Shown here piece after piece: positions 35,399 to 46,055 of a stretch of DNA of 64,000 bases. A program made the position numbers and the translations under genes. Position 1 is the first letter of the stretch; each line of letters opens with the position of its first letter. The stretch covers positions 38,397,222 to 38,461,221 of the forward strand of contig CM068383.1 in the NCBI GenBank assembly GCA_034770075.1, given 5' to 3'. The notes below the pieces were generated by a model. The model was given only the letters and a program-made list of their open reading frames with translations, was not told the DNA's origin and searched no databases. The DNA comes from Aralia elata. Its lineage: Eukaryota; Streptophyta; Magnoliopsida; Apiales; Araliaceae.

Positions 35399-36639
35399 GA
35401 CACTTGTTTACCCAATTAACTGGGTATTACCCCCAATTAACTGGGCCACTGACCGTCGGTAGAAAGGGGGCGGCGACTGGCGATTCTCATCATTTTCTAG
35501 CTGGGTTCAGCCAGCACCTCGAGCCGCGTGGTCCCGTCGGTCGACTCACCGGATTTCTGGAACCCCTGGTCCGATTGGTTGCCTTGCGGTCGTCGATATC
35601 CCTTCCCGTTTCGCCCGCTGGTCGCTCACGCTGTCGCCGGCGCACGCCTGGCGACTCTCCCTCCCATCACCTGCTCACGCCCCGTCCGATTTGATCGAGG
35701 CCTCGAATCCCCTTCTCTCTCCTGTCCCGTCCGATTGAAAGGTTTGGGTCTAGGCTTAGATTTCCCCCCTTTTGCTCGGTTATCCCTATTGCCTTATGAT
35801 TTCCTCAATTAGGCTACAAATGGGTTGTTCCACAATGAAACGGATCCAACCCGGATGAAAGGAAATGGTTCAACCCGGCAGGAAAAGGATTGGGCTCAAC
35901 CCAATAGGGTTGGGTCGGCTGAGTTAAATAAAAGTGGCCCAATAGGGAATAAAAGAAATGTAATTTGGGCTTAAATCAAAGTAAATAGGTGAAATGGGCC
36001 ACTCTAAATAAGGAGAATCGGCCCAATTTAAATGAACCGTCTTGTATTTCTGACATTTAAATTAAATAACTAAACCAATTTATTTAAATTATTTAATACA
36101 ACCATAATTCTTTATTCAAATTATTTAATTCGATAATGATAAAATAATTTATTTAATTATCCAAATTTTCTCGCCAATCAAATGCAAGGGCTACTCATTA
36201 ATTTATTCAACCTATTAGTGAGTCCCTTTAAGGCAAGGAAAATTATTGGACCACGAAATTAAATAAAAATACCTACATGGATCAATTAAATTCGTAGAAA
36301 TATATATGAAATGAATTTTATTTATTAAAACAAATTCGATACAATGTTTAAAAATTCCTGGACATTACACTAGGGGTAGCGTCGGGGAGTTATAGTGAAG
36401 AAATGCTCGAAGCCCCAGGAATCTACTCGAGCCCATTAATTAGCGTGAAGGGCGTGATAAAAGGAGTAAACACTAAACTAGTTGCTCCGAAGCTGTGTAT
36501 GCTCCGGGACCTATAACACAAAGAATTGAGATGACGTTGAGACGAAAAGAGAAAGAAGAAGAAAAACGGATCAAAAATGAGAAGAGACAGACAAACATTG
36601 AAGAAAATATATCTTCTTTTATCTAATCGGCACCAAGCC

Positions 36640-37320
36640 TGTTGGGGACGAGACTCAACAAAAGCCTCAAGGACGAGACCTGGTGATATCTCCGTTGGGA
36701 ACGAGACTCAACAAAAGTATCAGGGACGAGTCCTGGTGATCAAATCTGTTAGGGACGAGACTCAACAACAAAAATGTTAGGGATGGGACCTGGTGATCAA
36801 ACTCGTTGGGAACGAGACTCAACAACAAAAGTGTCGGGGACGAGACCTGGTGATTAAATCCGTTAGGGACGAGACTCAACAAACAAAACAAAGGTGTCAG
36901 GGATGAGACCTGGTGATCAAATCCGTTGGGGACGAGACTCAACAAAAGCATCAAGGACGAGATCTGGTGATCAAACTCGTTGGGGACGAGACTCAACAAC
37001 AAAGATGTCAGGGACGAGACCTGGCGATCCAAACTCGTCGGGGATGAGACTCAACAACAAAGATGTCTGGGACAAGACCTGGCAATCCAAACTCGTCGGG
37101 GACGAGACTCAACAAAAGTATCAGGGACGAGATCTGGTTATTAAATCCGTTGGGGACGAGACTCAACAACAAAAGTATCAGAGACGAGACTTGGTGATTA
37201 AATCTGTGGGGACAAGACTCAATAAAAGAATGTCAGGGATGAGACCTGATGATCAAGCCCATCGGGGACAAGACCCGACGATGCAACTCAACAAGGGAAT
37301 CGGAAACGAGACCCGGTAAT
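36640..37320. repeat. About 12 tandem units of 53-62 bp in Tat2 3' region
   Basis: Each unit has ggggacgagactcaacaa, then gtatcagggacgagacctgg and tgatcaaatccg. Units differ by substitutions and caa insertions. The array sits between the PMD gene and the PPT, the position of the 70-bp array in Tat1, and both are rich in gacgagac. Frames such as 36667-37032 and 36894-37319 follow the repeat and are not genes. Confidence 0.9.
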
Positions 37321-37511
37321 GTCAATTCAATGACAATTTCCCCAGCAAAATCATATAACATTAAAAGGTTAAAACGTTTCACTCCCGTTGCATTATGTGA
37401 TAATTGACTTGCATTCTTTTATATGATCATCTTGTATTGTCAAATATATCCTGTCACGCATTCAGTGTCTATATCTTTGTCATGCTCATTTCATTGCATT
37501 GCATAAACATG

Positions 37512-37526
37512 ACAAAGAAGAGCATC
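37512..37526 (+). other. Tat2 polypurine tract
   Basis: acaaagaagagcatc directly before the LTR, similar to the Tat1 site. Confidence 0.65.
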
Positions 37527-39974
37527 TGTAGACACCCAGAATTTTTGCACATATCTTCTAACACTAGCAGGAGGGCAAAATAGTCAATTTTTTGCCAAAG
37601 GACATACGAACAGAGGATTTCGAGACTCAAATCAACATGCACGAAGCCATCTCAACGACTGTGAAGTAACAAGATACTTAAGGCATGGCGGTTGACCAAC
37701 TAACATCGATGAGAAGATCTATTTCTGCACTTCGCTCTATCTTCTCAGATTCGAAATTAGCCAAACCTTATGTCATTGCATAACTCTCGGAAAGAGCTTT
37801 CTGGAATGGTATGGTACGTCTCCCAACTATCCCCGTTTTGAAAGTTATGATCGTTTCAGTGCAAAGCAAAGTGAACGACTAGTTGACATCTACCCAGGGA
37901 TGGTTTTTCCTGTTTTTCTCTACTTTCCCGAACTCAGAATTGGGTGAATAATATATCATTTCGAAGGTATCGAACATAGCTTTCCAATTAGTATGACATG
38001 TTTTCCAACTATTCCCGGATCAAAAGTTACATACAGTTTAGTATAGCCGCAGGTATACCTGCGATGAAGCTAAGAAGCCTATAAACCTCTCTAATACCCA
38101 TCTAGACCTAACTATTCTCATCGAATCCCACCAAACTAGATATAAGCCATCTAGATCCAAGCTCAAGAAGGAGGGTTTTACCATTCCCAAGGTGAAAGAC
38201 TCAATCTTTATGTATATTTACTGTAGATCTACTAGATCTACAATAGATCTAGCTTAGATTCGTGTTTTTGTAGTAAAAGATTCGATCTTTGTGTTGATTC
38301 AATATAGACCCAATGTAGATCTAATATATATATCGTTTATTTTGGCAAAAGATTCGATTTTTATATAGTTTTGATATAGATCTATTAGATCTAGTATAGA
38401 TTTTGCCTATCATATATATTATTATGCTTAGATCTATTTAAAGTTTCAATCTTTATACATATATTGGTTGTTTATCTATAGATCTATCCATTTTACCGAT
38501 TATTTTGCTTGTATATAGTTAAAGATCAAATCTTTTCACTAGATCTACCATAGATCTAGTTAGATCTAGCCCTTAACCGGTTCTAAAGCTTCAACGCTTG
38601 AACCTTTATGCTAGATGGGCTCGAATCTAGGTTAGATCTAGTCATTTTCAATGTTTTCAATCGATTTTGAACACTCTGCAAAACCCTAGATTCATATCTA
38701 GCGGGGAGGAGGTCCTAACTAATCGCGCTAGGGATTCTAATAATTGAATCACCTGATAGCGATTTTAGGATACATTTTTATTTGCTTTCGTTTTAATCCC
38801 AATTGTGGTATTATACGGATCTAAGGCATCTTAGATCTATAGATTTATACCCTAGATTCTAAGTCCCTTTCCATAGATCTTGTTAATACACAGTCCCTCA
38901 AAATGTTGGCTTCAAGATTGCAATCTGAAAGATAGGGTTACAGGGACCCGCCTTTAGACCTCTCTTTGCGTGTATTTCAATATATTATGATGTGAGCCTA
39001 GGAATATTGAAGTCGAGATCCACGAATCGGATCTTGACCAAATCCCATGATGGACATTATTTTGATTGTAATAAAAGATGCTCGATCATTGTACATGTAA
39101 ATTTGGGCCTTAAACGGTATCGAGGGTTCTGCCCCGCTAAAACCGAATTTAAGGCCCCATAATAGTGAAAATTGCGATTGCAGGTGTTCAGGGCTATTGA
39201 GATGGCTTTTATGCCCACAGATCGTCCCGACCCTATTTTCATGCTTAATTTCTTGTTTATCGCGAAAAACGATTTCTAAACTAAACGACAAAGATTTTCT
39301 AAAATAAAACTCAAATTGCTCTGGTTAGTAAGACCACTTTAAGTTAAAGTTGAAAGTAGTGATGAATTTCGATTCCTATTTGGCGAAGGGTTTGAGAATC
39401 ATATTTTTTGAAACGTCACCCCAAAAATCTTTTATCAAATTAAAGCTAAAATGAACCTTTTTCTCAAATCAAATCCCTCGCGCATAAGTTCAAAGAGGTT
39501 CGAAATTGCTTTCAAAATAACGCATTTCTCACGATTTCGATCTAAAGCTAGATAGCGATTTCCTTCAAAATCACACACACACACACACACTTCACCCTTA
39601 AGAAAATAATAAGATGCTGTAACCATGTTTTCACAGAAGTCGGGGGGGGGGGGGGCTAACACCTTCCCCTCGCTTAAGCAAGCCCCGAACTCTATGAATC
39701 TTGATTTTGAGACCAATTTTACGGAGTCACATATTGGACCATATTGCGAAAATCTAAAAATTCGGATGAGTTGGTACATCCATTTAAATCTTTACCAACT
39801 GGCAGCTCTGTCTAATTGGCCCATCATAAAAAAAATCAACCTTTCAAAACCCCGTCGGCATTTATGTCGGATTTTTCCTAAAAATCACCCTTTAAGCGAA
39901 ATAAATAAATCGAAATCATAAAAAGGGTAGAAATAACGAAAATTAGGAAAAAAATGTTTTTTTCGGCGTCGACA
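37527..39974 (+). repeat. Tat2 3' LTR
   Basis: 2448 bp, TGTAGACACCC to GGCGTCGACA. It shares with Tat1 the stretch aggagggcaaa near its start and ctaacaccttcccctcgctt near 39657, but is otherwise diverged. It contains many tagatctag-type motifs (38220-38680) and a (ca)n run (39574-39589). Minus-strand ORFs at 38998-39291 and 39435-39779 have no recognisable domain. Confidence 0.85.
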
Positions 39975-39982
39975 GTTGTAAC

Positions 39983-40191
39983 TAGGGGGTGTAAACGGAT
40001 ATATACGGATCCGGATACAATAGTATCTATATCCGTTTATTTGCGGATACCTTTAAACTGAATACAAATAATATCTATTTTTTTCGAATACGAATAATAT
40101 CTGATTTTTTTTTTAATACGAATAATATCCTATTTTTTTCGAATACGGATGCGAACGAATACGAATTTTTCGGTTACCATTTACAGCCCTA
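39983..40191. mobile_element. hAT-like MITE next to the Tat2 LTR
   Basis: Begins TAGGGGGTGTAAACGG and ends with the imperfect inverted copy TTTACAGCCCTA. The flanks gttgtaac and actataac match at 5 of 8 positions, like an aged 8-bp duplication. The inside has repeated aatacgaataatatc units and no coding capacity. Confidence 0.6.
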
Positions 40192-41085
40192 ACTATAACT
40201 AGAATAAAAAAATAATGGGTTTTAAAATATAGTTTATTAATGAATGAATGTTAATTTATTTATTTTTAATAAATATTTAAATACAATAATCAATGTTCTA
40301 AATTACAATTCAAATAAGTTTTCATCATTTTTGAAATCCTAAATTTCAAAATGAATGCTCTACTTATTAATATTTAGATGTCCATTAATAAGTAGATGTT
40401 CATTTTATGTGTGTGGAGTAATACTGTAGTGTGTATGAATATTTATAATTTATAATTAAATTCAAAAGTTTACATTGAATATTTAATTATTTTTTCTCAA
40501 ATACTTAATTAAAACTTTAATAATATGTTTATGGGGACTTTTATTTATAATTTATCCTCAATACATAGATTACAATTTACATAGTTATAAAAAGTTTATT
40601 TTATTTTATTATATTTATAGAGAGTGTGAGTTATAATGTATATGTGATAACTGACAACTAGTTAATCCAACTTGATCCAAAATTTACTTTGGACTTACTT
40701 TAAATATTTGAACTTCTAATTTCTAAATAATTGGGCAAATGAAAGTGATAAATACTCCCTCCACTCAAAAATTCATAAACGTGAATTAATTATTCAACCC
40801 CCTTCTAGATTAATTCTAAATTCGAACTTAACACATTTTAACAATAAAATTATACTGTTCATTGTTCCCGCCTCCCAGATTCGGACTTAACACATTTTAA
40901 CAATAAAATTATACTGTTCCTTATTCCCGCCTCCCAGCATTGCAAGTAAGTTTTGAAAGTAAAAAACTTATAACAAGCTAATAGCTATAATTTTGTTCTT
41001 CTCGTATATAATTTTCTTGTTAAATGATATATTTTAGATATTTTAACTTTATAATAGTAAAAATTCATTAACTATACTTAAATCA
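40192..41085. other. AT-rich interval with a 59-bp tandem duplication
   Basis: No gene recognised. At 40755 ctccctccactc resembles a Stowaway end but has no partner. At 40788 ttcaacccccttctagat resembles the copia LTR end near 20600. A 59-bp unit is duplicated at 40821-40938. Confidence 0.45.
40821..40938. repeat. 59-bp tandem duplication
   Basis: Units at 40821-40879 and 40880-40938 both contain cttaacacattttaacaata and cccgcctcccag, with three or four differences. Confidence 0.9.
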
Positions 41086-41460
41086 AACTTAAATCTTTGC
41101 TTGTCCTCAAGGAAAACAAACCCAAACTATACAAATCAAACACTTCTAATACAACCTAACTTGAGTAATGAATTAATAAGCCAACAATAGTCTCAAAGGC
41201 ATCAACACATGGGACTCAAGGAAAACAAACAAAACGTTACAAGTCTAAAATTTTAATTAGCTAGTCATAACTTGCTTTAGGTCCATTCCGTGTGTGTGTG
41301 AGTACCCAATAGTCCCAAATCAATTATAGTTCGGATGAACTTATGCAACCACATTACCTTATGAAAGAAATAAAAATAAACTTCAAAAACCACATGCTTG
41401 ACACATCACTCACCGCAAATGTATACAAATCACAAATTTCCAAAAATTTTGAGATCAAAG

Positions 41461-41670
41461 GACTTTAGGCGAGTACATTTTATGCTCCATCTTACCTTAA
41501 GCCCGCACATATGGGCGAGTGCGTTTTACACTCCATCTCATCCCACCGCAAGATTTGCGATATAACACTTTCTTTCGTTAATCATCATACTTTAGGCGAG
41601 TGCATCCTATGCTCTATCTCCCATAAGCATGTGTTTATGAGTGAGTGAGTTTTACGCTCCATCTCAACTC
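41461..41670. repeat. Degenerate ~55-bp repeats in the Athila 3' region
   Basis: Four copies of gcgagtgcattttatgctcc-like sequence followed by atctca, near 41469, 41513, 41595 and 41642. Confidence 0.65.
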
Positions 41671-42370
41671 ACCATATAACCAACAAATCAAACCAAACGA
41701 ACTTGGACACCTTGCTTCAAGTGATGTTTAACCGAGTTCTAGAGCTTATAGATATCTCTCACAAGCATTCGGTAATATAAGCCATCCAATGTATACAAGT
41801 AGTTCATTACACATGGGTAAGTCCGAAAAAAATTTGGAAGGACTCATAAGCATAATAATAACCAATAAACGATAAGCATAAAGACTAAGCAACAATTGTC
41901 CACTTTCCATGAGTTAGAATCTATTTAATCAAGTAATTATCATTGACCATGGATTATAGTTTAAATCAAATTAAAACAATGCTCAAGAGACACATCCTAA
42001 TTTAAATTTTTTTTTGAATACGAAAAACGCACTTAAAACACACAAATACTAAATTAAAAACACACAAACACTAAGTACTACCCCCAAACTTAAAATTGAC
42101 ATTGTTCTCAATGTCTAAGATAGGAAAAAGTAAAACAAATAACTTCCCTGAGAACGTGTAGCGTCATTGATATCATCTATCAAGTCCTCAAAGTTGGGGG
42201 CGCAATCAAAATTGCTTAGAACTCGGCACCTAAAAACAATTAAAGAAATTAAAATGCAATTAAACAACCTAAAATGCAATCAAACAAAAATAAAAGCAAA
42301 GCAATAAACTTGGGTTGCATCCCAAGAAGCGCTTGTTTTATAGTCGTTAGCCAGACTCCTTCATTTCCTT

Positions 42371-43107
42371 TCAATCCGGCTCAATCACAAAAATGACCAT
42401 AGTATGCCGCCTTACTATTATTTCTCTGATTTGCATGGCATGCATGCCTGATTGGCGACCCTCAAACTTAGCTTCAACGGATGGCAAGAAAAAGCCTTCC
42501 TCATCTGCTTTATCTAATATTGCACTTTTGTCAAGATCAACATGAAGACATTCTTCATGAACCAATGGGTGCTCGATGGCTTTGAAAACCTTGAATATGA
42601 CTTCTTGATCTTCAATTTCCTTTTCATAATCCCCATTCATGCTCCTCGTCTCATCAACCTCAGAATCAACATCCACAATAGGATGTACACTCTCAAAATT
42701 TTCACTAATAGCTTCGTGCGACTCCTCGCCACTTCCTTGATCATCCACCATGCACTGCTCTTCACCTTCCTCCATAGGGTCGATCTCTGTATCGCTAGGT
42801 AAGGTGCTTTGTGGGTGAATAGTGTAATTATTGGCAACATAGTTCATGATGCTCTGCACTGAAGCTTGCAAATTTGCCAACCTAACCTCATTTTGAGAGA
42901 TATGAGATATGTTCTGAGTCATGAGCTCTTCCCTCCTTCTTTCGTCTTTGTCACATCTATGCGAATTCACCATATATCGCTCTTCACCTTCCTCTATAGG
43001 GTTAATCTATGTAATGCAAGGTAAGGTGCTTTGTGGGTGAATAAGCATAGCCTCGACAAGTTGTGCCATTTGGTTCTCGAGGTTCCGTAATGAATTTAGT
43101 TGCTTAA
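42371..43107 (-). pseudogene. Athila-type gag remnant, part 2
   Basis: Minus strand from the El-C insertion point: NSLRNLENQMAQLVEAM, then HPQSTLPCIT and a stop, then NPIEEGEERYMV. A second, diverged copy of the same stretch follows (IHPQSTLPSDTEIDPMEEGE) and stays open for 200 codons from 42973. The motif order (NLExQMxQLxxxxxxxPQxxLPSDTE) is that of the gag C-terminal region of Athila-type elements. An acidic tail follows. No zinc knuckle or protease is seen after it. Confidence 0.6.
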
Positions 43108-44297
43108 TGATAGACTCCACGACACGCTTGCGTGAGGTGGTCGTCGCCCGAATCGTTTCCAGCAAGTTATGAAGGTGGAACTCTTTCGAATCCTTAATCC
43201 CTTGCCTGAATATAGACGATAAACCTTGTAATAGTCGATCAAGCAATTTTTGAATGCGTGATGGATGGAACACCAACAACACTTTGACCCTCGTTTAATT
43301 CAAACGATAATCTCCGTATGATTGAATGATGCGGTAGAATAATACCACACACAACTGTGATTTGTTGTATGATAAGTTGATAATTGAATCTCAAGAAAAC
43401 TAAGAAAATAATCTAAGAATTCTTAAAGAACCAAAAGATGAGAAGAATCTCATAATAATTTCATTAATCAAAAAGTGTACTTCCTATTACATCAGACATG
43501 TATTCTATTTATACTAATAGAATAAAACCTTAAAAACCCTAAATCCTAAAAGGAATAGAAATCCAATTGGAAATCAAATTCTACCTAACTAATTAATATG
43601 GAAATCAAATCATATCTAATAAATATCCTAATTACATTAGAAATCTAAAAGATATGTAAATCCCTAAAATAAAGAAAGAAATCTGCCAAAAACCGCGTGC
43701 CTCGAAAAACGTGTCAGACAAAATTTGCCTGTTCTCGCCGGGGCGAGAAAATTTGAACTAGAATTCTCGCCGGGGCGAGAATGGCCAGAGAGGTCTTCGC
43801 CGAGGCGAAAAAATTTCAGGCCGGGGCAAAAATGGACGGAGGAGTTCTCGCCGGGGCGAGAAAAATAAGCCTGCGATTCTCGCCGGGGCGAGAACCCTAA
43901 ATCCCAACTTCTGAGTTTGTTTTCCGTGTAATCCAACCTCGTGTTGTCCCATGATATAACATAACCTCTTCAGCTTTCTTGGACATCCATAACGTTGTAA
44001 GAACGCTAATCCTTGCATTAATTGACATATATCTTCATTAATGATTAAACGATACCAACGAACATGATGAACACTATTTCGAACGCTTGACTTGCATTGA
44101 TTTAGCCTCACTACATAGATGTATCTAGCAATCCCAAATCACATGAATGACCCTCTCCTCGATGTTCATATGAATTGAGCTCCAATGTAAGCATCCTTGA
44201 GTAGATTCTAGCCCAATTACTTGAATTTGTTTGTTGAACCCTCGAAGCTTGAGTTGAGTCGATGACGCTTAATGCGAGCTTGGTCAGGATTGTATCA
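43108..44297 (-). repeat. El-C 3' LTR
   Basis: 1190 bp, about 97% like 62303-63498. It contains a cluster of short palindromes (43732-43894). Minus ORFs 43664-43936 and 43758-44111 run through this cluster and recur in the other LTR; they are not credible genes. Confidence 0.9.
43732..43894. repeat. Palindrome cluster in El-C 3' LTR
   Basis: Four perfect 18-bp copies of ttctcgccggggcgagaa (43732, 43764, 43845, 43877), two 8-bp arms around gg, and two decayed copies (43794, 43816). Each could form a GC-rich hairpin in DNA or RNA. Confidence 0.92.
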
Positions 44298-45208
44298 TTC
44301 CCCTCCTCTTCAAGAGGATTTGTCCTCAAATCCAGCATCTCCCCTTGAAAAGGATATATCCACAAAACTGATCCTACACCCAAACAAACCAAGTTAGAAG
44401 CGTCAAACAAAACATAATCATAATTCTCACCAATCACATGAAATATATAAATAAAGTATGTAAGAATATGAAAATAATCAATAGAACTTCCAACTCCCTC
44501 AAGACTCAAAATAGCAATATTAAGCATCTTCCTCGAATTAACATGAATCACTATTGAAGATCTCCTTCCCAATGATGATCGAATCGACATATCCCCATGT
44601 AAGTTCTTTGAATCATAACCTGGACACTTAAACTCTTGTTCTCTTTGACTCAAACACTTGTCCAAAACAACACGATGTTTTTCCACACGTAAACCAAATT
44701 CTTCCAAAATGCTAACTAAAACAAAACCAACTAAATTAGCAACTAAAACAAAAACACAATCAAAGTTTCTACCTAAGAAATCAAATGCATATATAGTAAA
44801 ATCAAAGCAAATTAAACTATGAAAAGTCCTATATCTTCCTGGATCAAATATCAGTATGTAGAACTCTTCATGTAGCATAATCTCCCATCCACGAATTCCC
44901 GGATCAAAAACCAGCCTGATGATCTTGACCATTCGTAGATAAACCCCTTGACAAATTCCCGGATCAAAAGTGAACCTTATGATCTCGATCATTTGCACTA
45001 ACTTCCATTCCAATGCACCCGGGTCAAATACCAAAATTTGAAATTCAACTCGTTGCATTCGCAAGTGCTCTTGAATTCCTGGATTAAACACAAAACCAAA
45101 CAAATCAACAAGTACCTTTTGTTTAATTACAAAGAAATCAAATAACTCAAAATCACATGCAAAGTCTACTAGAATAAAATCCAAATAACTTCCCTTTAGA
45201 CTTTCCAT
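44111..45208 (-). pseudogene. El-C open frame with FDPG repeats, running into the 3' LTR
   Basis: 365 codons; its last ~60 lie in the 3' LTR. The N-terminal third has five ~20-residue repeats each ending in F(D/N)PG: VDLFGFVFNPGIQEH, FQILVFDPGALEW, IIRFTFDPGICQG, IIRLVFDPGIRGW, YILIFDPGRYR. At the DNA level these are ~60-bp units with cccggatcaaa. The stretch MLDLRTNPLEEEGNDTI before the PPT is like the C-terminal end of some gypsy polyproteins. No enzyme motif seen. It may be the relic 3' end of pol or a repeat-expanded accessory frame. Confidence 0.4.
44298..44313 (-). other. El-C polypurine tract
   Basis: Minus strand ttgaagaggaggggaa immediately before the 3' LTR. Confidence 0.75.
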
Positions 45209-45211
45209 GTA

Positions 45212-45511
45212 TTATTCGAACTGATTTGCAAATCGATCTAAACCCTTCTCCTCGATGAGTATAAACCCATCATGAATCTGCAACACAATCACAACCTTTC
45301 CCTTCCCATTGACATTAACACATTCAAAATCAAGCAATCGCATCAACAGAATAAAAAGGTCACTACCAACATCACAAGACGAAAACTCAATAGCATATTG
45401 ACGATGATCACAAACAAACTCAACAAGTGCTAAAGAATTTTCCCAAGCATTGACAAAAATAGGAATATCATCAAAATAGATAATAACTATTTTCCCCATG
45501 AAAGAATGCAA
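45212..45511 (-). pseudogene. El-C second RT-palm-like relic
   Basis: 99 codons. HSFMGKIVIIYFDDIPIFVN matches the RT palm motif (FVVVYFDDILIYS in active elements) and keeps YFDD. The rest is not recognisable. Just upstream, in a frame closed by a stop at 45547, LTNALKVFDLNHVL continues the resemblance. It is the second such module in this element. Confidence 0.5.
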
Positions 45512-45546
45512 AACATGATTTAAGTCAAAAACTTTTAATGCATTAG

Positions 45547-46055
45547 TTAATCCAACGATTTAACTAAACATGTATGTAAACCATATCTGAATCCAATCCG
45601 ATGATAATCACTTTTCAATTCAATACCAAATGATAGTAATTCTTTCCCATTCAAGACAACATTCTCAAAATCATGCAATGATAACAACTCTAATGGAAAG
45701 ACATTACCAAATGTTAGCAAATCATGCAATGAAGATTTCTCTAATGACAAATCATGATCACTACCATTATCAACTAACGACATGCCATGTAAAGATTGAT
45801 TAACTTCGAAACCTAATGCAACATGTGAATGGAAAACTCTAGAATGAGTTTCATGCAAGTACAAATGTTGAAAACGAGAATACCCACAATAATCACTAGA
45901 ATAAATTCTACAACGATGTGCATTTAGACAATGAGAATTTACCAAATGATAGTAGGAATATTGACAATGAGAATATAACGCATGCTCATAAACTAACTCG
46001 ACAAATATCAAGTATCCTCCATAGTTTATGATAAAGACGATTCTGCCATCAAAAT
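45547..46055 (-). pseudogene. El-C gag-RT frame, part after the El-D insertion
   Basis: When El-D and one TSD copy are ignored, the frame of 61760-60354 continues here without shift: DGRIVFIINYGGYLIFVELV, then a His/Leu/Ser-rich stretch, ending at 45547. It adds about 170 codons. No domain recognised beyond the RT-like start. Confidence 0.45.

Larger units (their letters stand above)
21981..36369 (-). mobile_element. El-B: near-intact Tekay/Del-like chromovirus with 4.17-kb LTRs
   Basis: LTRs at 32197-36369 (5') and 21981-26154 (3'). On the plus strand each starts TGTGACGCCCCCAAATTCGG and ends ACATTACA. The flanking duplication is ctagg (21976-21980, 36370-36374). Internally on the minus strand come an initiator-Met-type PBS, an extra coiled-coil ORF, a gag-pol frame with one stop and a chromodomain, and a PPT. 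By eye about 20 differences separate the LTRs (about 0.5%), so insertion is recent. It disrupts the PMD gene of Tat2. Confidence 0.93.
32197..36369 (-). repeat. El-B 5' LTR
   Basis: 4173 bp, nearly identical to 21981-26154. TATA box at 35398-35392 (atttata on plus). Drives transcription leftward into the coiled-coil ORF and gag-pol. Confidence 0.92.
20998..36436 (-). pseudogene. Plant mobile domain (PMD) gene, antisense in Tat2, split by El-B
   Basis: Minus strand. An ATG at 36436 opens MGSSRFLGLRAF. The frame reaches the TSD ctagg (36374-36370), resumes at 21980 and reads LSERWFHQSQSLHLLDCEVM, ITPLDWRYLTGIEFTGQRV. Later come SLVGALRDVDRIGDYVWGSF and, after a possible 101-bp intron (21460-21360), GYERLPYICPITTLGLDTY, with a stop at 20998. 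The order (TITPLDxxxxTGI, DxDxIGxYxWG, YERLPY) is that of PMD proteins, related to MAIN/MAIL1. Frame changes near 21735 and at the putative intron junction, plus the 14.4-kb insertion, make it non-functional. PMD function in transposons is unknown; the host relatives act in silencing and gene expression. Confidence 0.65.
20904..39974 (+). mobile_element. Tat2: 3' half of a Tat-lineage element, split by El-B
   Basis: Without El-B this is about 4.7 kb: an antisense PMD gene, a tandem array (36640-37320), a PPT and a 3' LTR (37527-39974). The LTR starts TGTAGACACCCAG and ends GGCGTCGACA like Tat1. Both share gcataaacatgacaaag-like sequence at the PPT and the LTR stretch caccttcccctcgcttaagc. The 5' LTR, gag and pol are absent; the left border at about 20904 abuts copia gag. 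Confidence 0.7.

Noticed and set aside
21981..36369. Endogenous pararetrovirus or other integrated virus
   Set aside because: LTRs, PBS, PPT, integrase with D-D-E motifs and chromodomain identify a Ty3/gypsy retrotransposon; no envelope or movement protein was seen.
43732..43894. Repeat-spacer arrangement of palindromes resembling a small CRISPR
   Set aside because: Spacing is irregular, the same cluster lies in both LTRs of one element, and no cas-like gene exists nearby.
43664..44111. ORFs with RPGEN/APARTG repeats in El-C LTRs
   Set aside because: Created by reading through the palindromes in different frames; repeats differ in phase and no domain is present.
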